This document shows positions 20,490 through 31,300 of a stretch of 53,536 nucleotides of DNA, piece by piece (position 1 is the first letter of the stretch; every line of letters starts with the position of its first letter). The stretch spans positions 1,963 through 55,498 of the forward strand of contig JADHYX010000083.1 in assembly GCA_027604685.1 (NCBI GenBank), in the 5' to 3' direction. The translations under genes were made by a program, and so were the position numbers. A model generated the notes under the pieces. The model worked only from the letters and a program-made list of their open reading frames with translations. It was not told where the DNA came from and did not search any database. The DNA is from Lobulomyces angularis. Lineage: Eukaryota > Chytridiomycota > Chytridiomycetes > Lobulomycetales > Lobulomycetaceae.

Positions 20490-23426
20490 TTAAATCTGAC
20501 TACAGTATAGGTTCATTGCTTCACCAAATGTGCCCCTGGAAAAACTACTGTTAAAAGCGTACATCACATCAGAGTCACTATTGATTAGTAGATATTCATT
20601 TTTATTATTATCTAGATATTTGATTCGCAGTCTCTTGTCCTCCGCTAGCTTGTGAAATATTTTAATTTTTTTTTCAATCTTAAGGACTAATTCCTTGTAT
20701 GTTAGTCCTTCTGGTGAAACAGCTACCTGAAATACATCTCCCGCGTATGTTGCTAAAATTTTCATTGTAAAACCTTCGGGTGAAGTTGGTGCTGTTTTTT
20801 CTCTTTCCCTTGTGGCATTAGATGATTGTCGTAACTGTTTCAGCTTCGCTGATAATCTTGCTTCTGCATCAGTTTTATTGACAGCGTCAGTGGTTGCATT
20901 AAGCCTTAGTCTCGAATCATCTTCTAATGTATACGTTTCTTGTGTGGGAAACAAAATTTGGCTTCTTCTAGCAAGCATGCGCGCCTCTGCGTCATTTCTT
21001 GGTTCTCCTAGTCGCTCGTCCCTTGACTTTTTAGGCAAATTCTTTTCCAATCTATCATCTCTACTTCCCCTTCTTTCACCGGACCTTTGGTCTCGAGATG
21101 GCCTTCGCATATTCTGTATTGGTGCACTTTGTGGAGCTATAGTATTATTGAGAATTGTTGGTGTGTATGGTGAAATAAAATTTTCACTATTTTTTCTACG
21201 ATACTGCACAGGAACAGGGGGCAAATTGTTAGTATCCCAAAGAGGTTGAATAGTTTGAGTTCGAGGTTGAGATTTCGATCTGGTATAAGATGTCCTTGAA
21301 CGAGATCTTTGGGATGCATTGTAATTTGCAGTAGCATACAACGCATCTGAAGAGGTATCACCTGCATCAGACCGTCCTCTTGGTCTAATACCTCCAGAAG
21401 TAGATGAATAACCTGAATCCCTTGATCGATAGTCGAAGTCTTCCGTATCATCTTCAACTCTAAATACTCTATTTCTTACACTTTGTTGCAAAGCGTAAAC
21501 TGATGCTCTCCTTCTACTTTTTTCAGCCTCCATTAATGTCTCTAACCGAGATTTCCATAATGTTGCCTGTTCCATATTTTTGCAGTTGAGTGCAAAAGTT
21601 TCCATTACATCTCCATCTATTATTAATTTATTTTAATTTTTGTTTTTATTTTTTTTAATTTTGCATACCTTTCCAAAAAACTTTTAAACCAAAAACTTGC
21701 TGTGATATTATAGAAGTATCTTGAACTCCTCCTATAGAAGAAACATAAATACTACCTCGCAACTATTTTACAAATAATAAAAAATGATGTTATTTTTTTA
21801 ATGGTTTTCATTATTAGATATTATTCTTTTATTTTTACTGAAAACTGAGGGATTTCTATCTTTGAACTTTTTATCTTTTTCTTTTTCGGTGCTTCAGGCT
21901 TACAACATAACATTATCCTTTGGAACAAAAATAGCGAATAATCACTTTCAACACTTTTGGAAACCATTGGAAATTTGTCATGTAGAAGAAGGTTTCCAAA
22001 CTCCTCCATATTTAAATTCTAATTTAAATTAGTTAAAGGACAAAAAAAAAAATTTTTTTTTTACCGATGAATTAATTAATTGTTCTTTAAGAGAGTTTTT
22101 AATTTCTTCATTTTCCTCTAATCTTTTCAATTCATTAATTTTTTGAGTAACCCTTTTCATCACGTCTTCTGCAATTAATATTTCATCCATAAAAGGATAG
22201 CTTTTATCTTCGGAATACTTAATAATCTCCTAAAAAAAAATTTTGTTACATATTAGATTATTCAATATATACTTTGATCAAGAGTGGATACTTGCAAATC
22301 CTTTGAATAGGTTTGATTAAATATGAAGGGAGGCCGTAGAATGGCTCAATAACATCTTTTAACGAATTCAATTTATGGCCCTCTTGTAATAAAAATTGGG
22401 TTGCTTTTTTGTAATTAGCACAAAATTTCTCATATACTACAAAATTCAATTCGTGTTGGGAAAACAGTAAACCAATCCTTTGTTCGTTAGAAGGTAATAA
22501 AAAAGTTTCTTCCATTAAAGAAAGAAATTTTGATTGAAAACGAAGAAGATCAGGAAGATTTGAAAAAAGCATGCATAATTCAGATTCTTCCAAGAGATTA
22601 TTTTGCTGAACATCTTTTGAATATTTCTAAAGAATTTAATTAAAATAAAAAATTAAAAAATTATCATTTTTTATTCTCATTTTAATTTCTTTACATATAA
22701 AGTATCCAGATCTGCAACATATTTTCTTTCGGTTTCTAGTAGTTCTCTAATTACCATTGATCTATTATCACAAGTAGTGATTAGGTTGGAAGAAACTTCG
22801 ACTGTAGGAGTTATAGAACTAAAAGAAGAGTGAGATTCAGTCCGTGAATGCGTCGGTAATTGTGGAGTATTTAAAGTAGACAAGCTATTAATTGAAGTTA
22901 AATTTATGACACTTCCAGTGCCATTTGAATGTAAAGATATAGCTTTAGAAGAATTATTTTCAATGTCATTACTATTTTGACCTAAAGAAGCTACTGGTTC
23001 ATTCATAACAACGGAAGAATCTACATCAGAACCATTGTGTTGAAAAGGAGCCCCCACTTGAATAAGTGCAGAACAAGGTAGATGACAAACTTCAGATAAA
23101 CATTTTTTGTGAGAATTAAATTTACAACCTTCGCATTGATATCCTTGTCTATAAAGAAAAAATATAAATTTAATCAAGTTAAAAAAAAAAAAAAAAAAAT
23201 TTATATATAAATTCATTAACATAAAATAAATCATTACTTGACAAAACCCCATAAAAACTTTTTGCAAGAATCGCAATTCCTAAAAGGAAAGAAATTTAGA
23301 AATTAAAAAGAGTTGGTTTGATTGAAAAAAGGCAAAATGAAAAGAAGAAAATAATTGATTGATTTTTTTAGCAAATAATAATTACGTTGGACCAGAGTAG
23401 TTGTACACCTTGAATGTATGAGACAT
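20490..23426 (-). CDS. RhoGEF with C1-DH-PH-PB1 architecture (Cdc24-like)
   Basis: Eight exons encode about 810 residues. The N-terminus is immediately a C1 zinc finger, MSHTFKVYNYSGPT joined to NCDSCKKFLWGFVK and QGYQCEGCKFNSHKKC, completed across three exons (23426-23386, 23279-23238, from 23148). A DH domain follows (VIRELLETERKYVADLDTLY, then LPSYLIKPIQRICKYPLLIK, the conserved CR3-type helix). A PH domain comes next, then a Ser/Arg-rich linker. A C-terminal PB1 domain has a basic start (TMKILATYAGD) and the acidic OPCA stretch DNNKNEYLLINSDSD. DH-PH exchange factors load GTP on Rho-family GTPases. DH-PH-PB1 order is that of yeast Cdc24, where PB1 binds Bem1, so Cdc42 or Rac is the likely substrate. 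Cdc24 has an N-terminal CH-like domain; here a C1 domain takes that place, implying lipid-dependent recruitment. The start ATG precedes the first C1 histidine by one codon, so an upstream exon is possible. Confidence 0.88.
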
Positions 23427-24107
23427 GCAAAGAGAGTTCTTTTTTTTTTTTAGAAAGTTATAAATTATTTCAAGGAGGCGTAAATGGCGATGAGCTTGAT
23501 GTCAGAAAAAGGGGTGCTGAAAATGTGAAATTGCAAAAGCAAGGTGGCCGTTCAGGAAAAATCTATTATCAGCACCATTCTAAAAAAAAAAGTGCAGAGA
23601 AGTACAATGAACACTTAAATCATGAGTTTAAACAAATCACAAGAGCATAAGAGATTTTATTAGCACAGAAAATGATGCAAGAGTGCAGCTGTAGAATTCT
23701 ATATCCATATAATTAGACAAGAAAAATAGATATAAAATAACAGAAATAAACTTAGATTTAAGACACTGGGGAAAACCGCTAACAAACCGTATATGGTTAT
23801 AAAGCATAATCCTGGAGTCATAGATTATATATTCATGATTCACACTCACACAAGCTCACCAGATTCAGCATTTTTGCAATATTTTTGCACAACACAATTT
23901 GGAGAATTTAGTGTATTATCTTTTTTTCAAAAGCAAAAGCAGTGTCACTATAACTTGTTATTAGTGTCAACTTTTGTAAACTAAGTTCCTCGGATTCTCC
24001 TAAGCAAATACAATGAATTTTTGTTTAAATTATAATAGTGTAAGTTATAATTTATTCAATAAATTAAATTTTTTAATCGTGTATTTTATTTTTCGTTTAG
24101 CCTATCG
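23427..24107. other. Intergenic spacer upstream of the RhoGEF
   Basis: This lies between the RhoGEF start and the carboxypeptidase stop, both on the minus strand. A short plus-strand open frame at about 23450-23650 is Lys/Gln/Gly-rich and resembles nothing I know. No tRNA-like internal promoter or repeat was found. Confidence 0.45.
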
Positions 24108-27100
24108 CTACTTTTTTTTTAAAACTGAACCCTTACTAAATTTCATACCGGCCTTCCATGGTGGTTCCAACGCTAAGTTTACTGAAGTTAGTGATACACG
24201 TGCAGTTGAATGGCCAGAGAATTTATTTTTACTCTGCGCAGGTTGCTTAACATTGGTGGTGTTATTTTCAACTTCAGTCTCTGCTACCAATGTTACCTTC
24301 GGTGTAATTAACTCCTCCACGAGCAAATTTATACATTTATCTTGTAGCTGCTGCTTTTGAAGATAAGGTTCTCCTTCTTCCTTTTTAAAAACAAATTTCG
24401 TCGGGGTAATAACTCTGTGCTTATCAAATGAGGGATTCTACATTTTTTTTCTCTTTTGACAAAATGAAATTAACAATTTAACAAACCTTCATTGTAATCA
24501 ACGTTGTTGACAAATTTGAAATGCTAACTCTTTCCTTTGTAGGCTTTTTAAGGATTTTTTCATTAGCTTTTATATTAACACTTCTATTGGTAATTTCTTT
24601 TTTTACTTTAATTTTTTCTTTTTTTTCCAAATTTGAGTTGATTCCAGAATCTTTTTTTATTATAAAATTGGTGTTGGTATTGTTTAATTTTTTTTTTGAT
24701 CTTTTTTTTGAACTTTTTCGTATTAGTTCTTCATCACTACTAGTATCACTTTCATCTGTGTCTGAAGTAGTGCTAAAAAAGAAGAGTAAATTTTCATTTT
24801 TTAGGTAACGGTTTACTTTTTTTTTAATAAGCAATTTTTTAAATTTTCCAATTCAAAAGTGTTGCTTTTATTAAAATATTCAAACAAGCTTAAAAAAAAA
24901 TTTTTTCCAATTTGGTTTAATTCCTGTAAACCAAAAAAAAATCCAGATTTTCCATTTTCCAATACAATACTGTTGGCTCCACAAAAACTTATTTCATACG
25001 TTAAACTGTTTTTCACATAAAAATTCTTCCATACCCTCACCTTTTTTTTGTATTATAAAAAAATGGTGATATAAAAAATAAAAACATAAAGATTAAATCT
25101 ATTAAATATATTATTTATTTGGTTTAAAAATTAAATTTTATTTTCTTACTCTCGCAGTTTGTAGCTTATCTTTTTTAATTTTAAAATTTGACATTGCCAA
25201 AGAAAACAATGTTTTGGAATTCTTTTCCAGTAAATATGGAAACATCATTTCTGAATAGCGCGGATGCTTAATATCTAAAAATAGTATTTTTTTATGATAG
25301 ATGAAAATAAATATCATTAAAACATTAAAATTAACAGTGCAAGAAGATAAACACTTATTTTCTTTTATTTTTACCATTTTCACATCCATATGTAAAACTG
25401 CCAAATCTTTTAGAATGACCATGGAAATCACAAAACAATTCAATGTTCCTACCTGCTGCTATTCTTTAAAGAAACAGAATCTTTAAAATACTTTTATTTT
25501 ATTTTATTTTTACTTTTTGAAGTAATTGTGTATTTGGAAGATTTCAGTCGCATGTTTCTCAACATTGTTATTTTCAGTCCACTGTCTGTTCAAATCATAC
25601 CCTTTCAGATTGCATCTATGATTTCCGATTATGACACCTTTTAAAAAAAGATATTTGTCAACAAAAAAAAATGTGCAGCTGTTAAAATATTTTCACCATC
25701 TGGATTGCACATTGGTATAATTTTAAATAAGTAAGTATTACGTAAATATTTTGCTTCACAAGAATCACCAAGCAGGTGCTCTATGATAGATCTTATCGCC
25801 CAACTTGATTGAGTTTCACCTAAGAAAAGGATTCCAATTTAATTTTTATGTGAAATATTAACCTGGATGGACTCGTGCAGTTAAAAAAATCACACCTTTA
25901 CCATTAAAGGTTTCTAAATTAGAAATATTTAGACAATCTATGTTATTTTTTGCAAATGTTTGACCAATCACTCGATGATACATATATTTTGAAGTTAAGG
26001 GATTCTTTTTAATTTCCAATATAAATTTTTGTAAATCGGTGTATGTATAGGGGAAATTATTTGCAAAATAGCAAGTATCATTGTTTTCTTGGAATTCAAA
26101 TTCAAATGTAAGTGTGTAAGTAGATTTTAATTCTTGGTTACTTGGTTCATCATTGCTCTCATTTTTAAAGTATTTTATATTTTTTCCTATTCTATAAAAA
26201 CCTAAATTTTTTTTTTTAAATTCGTTTGTTGAAAAAAACAACGGTTTCATTCCTGTAATAAGAAATAAGGTAATTTTATACATTTTATTCATCAAAGAAA
26301 CTCACCTTTACCGTAAAGATGGTTTTTTTTCATAAAGTTGATTATGTTAAATGTATACTTAGTATTTTTTTTTCCATTCCGTACTGTAAAAAAAAATTTT
26401 GGTTTTACTTAGCGACAACTTATAAGGGTGTTAATACCTTGAAAGTAAAACCAAGATGTGTGACCTACTGTATTTAGGTCTGGTCTAATTTTTAAATTGT
26501 ACTCATATTTTGATACTCTGTAAGCTTCACCCAAGTTTCCACTTTCGAATCGTGATTCAAACATTAAGGTGTCGTCTTCGTCAGATTTTAATTTATAAAA
26601 ACTACTTATTGACTTAAAATTGCAGTCATATACTAAATTTTTCTTTTCGGTTGCAGAATTAAAATAGGATTCAGGAATATTAATATCTTCAATTTTTTTT
26701 TTATTAAAAAAAAAATAAATTATGGATATAGTATTACTTTCTGATGGATTGCTAAAATATTCATTAAACTTGGAACATTTTATCATGTCAGTAGCGTTAA
26801 TGCTAATTGATGTGCTGGCTTCGTTGCAAATTGAGGCTTCCTTGGGCCAAACAGGTGCTGAGATTTCCTGTTCTACAAATAAATCCCTAGGCTCTTCATT
26901 AAAGAATGTATGTTTCATTATCCTCAAATTTCTTTCTAAAACCGAATGGGATGAGTTGTAGTTTTTTTTTTCCTGCACTAAAAGAATTGAAAAAAATTAG
27001 AAATTACGTTCAGCAATAATTTTTTTGCACATTAAATTACAAAAACAATTTTCAAACCTTCTTCATATTCAGAATCATCAGAAGAAGTTTCGTAATATTT

Positions 27101-27520
27101 ATTGATAAAGTTGGAGTCATTCATTGTTTTTTTCAAAGCATCAGTTAATTTTTTACCAACCGAATAGTATGAGGTGTATTCCACAACATTGATATTATTT
27201 TTCACTGCCTTTTCATCCACTCCCTATTTATAATTTATTTTTAGTAAAGCATATGTATTTTTACAACAGAGTCCTCATAAAGCAAGTCGTTTTTGACTGA
27301 ATCCTTTTTTTTACTCTAATAAAATTTTAAAAAATTTTTTTCTTTATACAAATTGCTTTGTTACCTCAATTACAAAGGTTATTTTTTTAGAAGTTTCTTT
27401 AGTATTAATTAACTGTATTTCCTCATAATCTTCTTCTGATTCTGTCTCATCTAATTTGGCAGGATAATTTATATGTGGTATATTTATTCTTATATTGGAT
27501 TCACTATTACTTCCATTCAT
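24108..27520 (-). CDS. Cytosolic carboxypeptidase (AGTPBP1/AGBL type, M14 family)
   Basis: About thirteen exons encode about 925 residues. A Ser/Asp-rich N-terminus precedes the CCP N-domain: FESGNLGEAYRVSKYEYNL, HTSWFYFQ, KYTFNIINFMKKNHLYGKG. The M14 peptidase domain then follows. The zinc ligands are seen in ARVHPGETQSSWA (H and E) and later in ELFCDFHGHSKR (H). Between them is IIPMCNPDGVIIGNHRCNL with GYDLNRQW, the substrate-binding NPDGV and DLNR signatures. LQTARVRVW and NSLTYEISFCGAN match the end of the catalytic domain, including the general-base Glu. A Lys/Ser-rich tail of about 220 residues ends the protein. CCPs remove glutamates from tubulin tails (deglutamylation, detyrosination-related trimming) and act on ciliary and spindle microtubules. 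That suits the flagellar gene IFT70 further along. Every intron junction that crosses a motif restores it. Exact subfamily (CCP1, CCP2/3 or CCP5) is not decided. Confidence 0.9.
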
Positions 27521-28359
27521 TAATTAATTTTTTATTTAATAACAAAAAAAAAAAAACACGAAATAAAATTTTAACAAAACCCAGTTGACAAAAATTTCAT
27601 TTTTTTAATAAATTAAATTCTAACTTTACTTAAAAAAAACACTGTAATTGAATCAATAAAAAATAAACCTTAAATCTAATACAATAAGTATAAAGAATTT
27701 TTTTTCACGAACAAAAATTACCTAACATACCACGATTAATATGAGATAAAATATTTTCTAAAAAGTTTGTTTTCCTTTTGCTTTAAAAATTATTTACTTT
27801 AATCTGTGATTTCTTCCAGGTTATCTTCGTAACTTTTTTCCAATAAACACACCAGTTTTTTTTTTTTTCCCAGATTTAACCAGTTTTTCTGACTCATTTC
27901 CAGCATTTTCCTTCTCTTTTCTTCGGCACTTCAGCTTCTTCGCTTTGTTTCTTTTTATACTGGGATCTACCTTTTTCCAGAATAATTAATTACATTATCA
28001 ACACAGATTTTGGTGTTTAGATTTATGAGAACGCTTTACTGTTTGAATGCGACGGATTAGGACAATTGTGGTTTGAGGTTTATGGTAAATTTTGAGAATT
28101 TTCTTATTAAGAAACTGTTCTGCAGTTATTAACAGAGAATTATGTGTTGAGGGAGCACTATAACCATGATAATATATTTAATATTCGATTTAAAATATTT
28201 TGGGGATTGTTGTAGCTTGACAAAATATGGACGATAGTCAATAGTATTGAATATCAACACTTAATAGGATAGATGTAGTGACACTTCCCCAAGTCACCTT
28301 GTGTAACCTTGAAAATGATATATTAGGCAAAAAAAAAGGAAAAAATGTGAATTGAAAAA
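27521..28359. other. Divergent intergenic region between CCP and MOT1
   Basis: The promoters of the carboxypeptidase (-) and MOT1 (+) lie here. At about 27821-27990 the minus strand holds Lys-rich sequence, open in one frame and also meaningful-looking in another, which may be a decayed exon. From 28010 to 28340 the composition is less repetitive, but no coding frame or known RNA was recognised. Confidence 0.45.
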
Positions 28360-31300
28360 ATGACTAGGTATGCCCTTAGCTAACTTTTTTTAATAATGAT
28401 ACTGAGTTTTCTACTGCAAACCTAGGCTTGATCGGCTTGTTTTATTATTAGAAACAGGTTCTACCTCTGCTGTAAGGCTCACTGCCGCAAAGCAGTTGGG
28501 AGAAATACAAAAACAACATCCAGAAGAACTTTATTCACTCATTTCGAGAGTTGTCACACATCTTAGAAGTAAAAATTGGGAAACTCGTGTTGCTGCTGGC
28601 CAGGCAATTGAAGCTATATGTGCTAACGTGACCCTTTGGGACCCTTTAACTGGAACTGATAAAATTGACCTAGAGGAGTATAGCGACGGTCTATTCAATT
28701 TTGAGAGCTTTGATATAGAATCTGTAGTCAAAAATGGCGCTCATTTAGTTGCTAGTGCTGGAAAAGAGTTTGATGCAGGAATTGCCGACATGGACCCAAA
28801 AGAGAGGATTGCCCTGCAAAAAAAACAATTAAAACAAAAATTGGGCTTAGGAACAGAATTTATGGATGGTATAAGCCTTTATTCGTTATATTTCTATTTT
28901 GATTCGTTTGATTAAATTTTAGTGGATTTTTTTACTGAAGCCGATATTTCACATTCAGATGAAGTAATTAATGCGCAACCAATAAAAAAAGAGGCAAAAA
29001 TGTTGTTGGAAGAATCAAGGCAAATAGTTCCAAAGTAATTTAATTATTATTATTATTTTGATAATGCTTTAAAATTTAGGGTAGAAGAAAGTAATCAGGC
29101 GTTAAGTGCTCGTGAAAGAAATCTTCTGAAAAGAAAAAAGAAATTAGCAGCCAAAGGACAAAAGGAAAAGTGAGTTGTTTTAAATTTTTTTTTGATTTTA
29201 AAATAAAATGTCTTTAGGGTTCAAATCATGGATATATCTTCTTCTTCGACTGCAAAAAAGAGACAATCTTCTTATGATGATTCTGCGCCTAGTAAAACTG
29301 GAATGGCAGTTGCCGTAAAAAAAGAAAAAAATATGGATGAAGAGGATGATTTAGCTCCAACAGAATCAAGTCTTTCTGATCATCTTTCAAACAAAGTTGT
29401 AGTGGAGCATAAGCCTAAAGAAGTTCAACTATTTTCTGGCAGTTATGGTTCAGGGGATGAATGGCCTTTTGAAGGACTTGCGGAACAACTTTGTTTGGAT
29501 TTGTTCGCACCAAACTGGGAAGTTCGTCATGGAGCTGCCATTGGACTTCGCGAAGTTTTAAAATTACAGGGAAGTGGAGCAGGAAAAGTTGTGGGACCTT
29601 CTAAAGCTGAGAATGAAATGATGCATAAAAAACGTTTAGAAGATATTGCTATACGATTATTGTGTGTTTTAGCTCTCGATAGATTTGCAGATTTCGTAAG
29701 CGATCAGGTGGTAGTACCCGTTCGAGAAACTGGTTTAATTATTATTTGTTTTTACATTTGTTGAATTCGTTTCAAATTGTAGCTGCGCAAACTCTTGGTG
29801 TACTGCTGAAATGGTGTGATGAAGAATTATGCCGTAAAGTAATGTACAACGGTTTATTAAAGCTGATTGAATTAGATCCTAAAAAGGGATTGAAAGGAGA
29901 CGACAGTAAAGCGAGATGGGAAATTAGACATGCTGGTTTGATTGGTTTGAAGTACTGGATGGCTGTGCGAACAGATTTGGTTGGTGAAATGATTGTTTCT
30001 CATGTGAAGGGTGAAGAAACAGGAGTATTTAAAGCAATCATTAATGGACTTTCTGATTCTAATGATGACGTACGTGCCGTTTCATCTTCGACGTTGCTTC
30101 CGGTTACTTCAATACTAATAGATCTCTTACCCACCGAAAAAATTTTCGGTTCTGTTGTTACGACTCTATGGGATTGCTTGCAGGATTTAGATGATCTCAC
30201 CTCAGCTACTTCTTCAGTCATGGAACTTTTGTCTCAATTTCTTATGCAACCCGCTATTGTAGAAGTTATGACTTCCTCCAAAATTGGATTATCTTTAGAA
30301 GTTTTAGCACCAAGATTATTTCCATTTTTTCGTCATGCCATAAGTAGCGTGCGAGTAGCGGTATTAAAAATGGTTGAAACCTTAGTAGATGTAGGAATGA
30401 TTATGCTGCAAAATAAATCCTTTAATGGTAACTGGGTTGGAACAGAATTGTTAAGATTAGTTTTTCAAAATTTTTTGTTGGAAGAAAACCCAGATATTTT
30501 AAAAAGAACCTTTTCTTTGTGGAAAAAATTAATATCTTTTTTGATTCGAAAAAATGAAAAATTACCGAACACTTTGAGTCCTTTACTCATCAAGGATCTT
30601 CCAGAAAAGGGAGGAAAGTCTTTAATTGCTGTATGGTTTACTCTCTTAATGACTCCAATAGGGCATAAACTGGATATCAATTTGTTTTATAATCACCAAA
30701 GCAAAGGAAAATTTTCAAAGTCTTCAGAGGAAGGATTAAATGTTTCTGTTCATGACAAAGCTATGGCAGCTCAGGATTTAAGGTATCTTTTATACAATTT
30801 TCTCCTATTCGTTAAACTTTTAAGAATTATATCACAGGATGATGTGATTCGAGGCCGCATCACAGCTGCCACTGCATTGGGTATCATTTTATGCAGTTTG
30901 AGTGCAACTGAGCTTTTTTATAATTCTGCTGCAGAATCAATTGTTTTTAATTTTTTGCAAGGACACTTGGGAAGTTCATGGGCAAGCCACAGAGTTTTTT
31001 CTTCCATAATAATAGATGAGTGGGCAGGCTGGTATGAGGAAATCCATGCGATAGGTAGTGCACTGCCATTAGTAGAAAAGTCAACTTTAATTGCAAAATT
31101 ATGTGAGTTAATGTTGTCAGAATTAATTAAGGCAGACTGTGGTACTACGTTGCTTTACGAAGAATTAATAGTCTATCTTTACCAAGTACGACAGAATGTC
31201 TTAATTTTATTTAATCTGTTTTCTGAATATGGAGTTAACTCTTTGCCTCCAATTCCTCCTTTTCAAGGCCAAAACTCTGTATATACAGTGGGAATATTTG

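Noticed and set aside
23414..23650. 78-codon plus-strand open frame upstream of the RhoGEF
   Set aside because: It begins in the antisense of the RhoGEF first exon and resembles no known family. Without transcript evidence it cannot be supported as a gene.
30000..30221. Antisense open frames within MOT1 and other long exons
   Set aside because: They overlap strongly conserved coding sequence on the opposite strand and show no domain of their own; they are by-products of codon composition.
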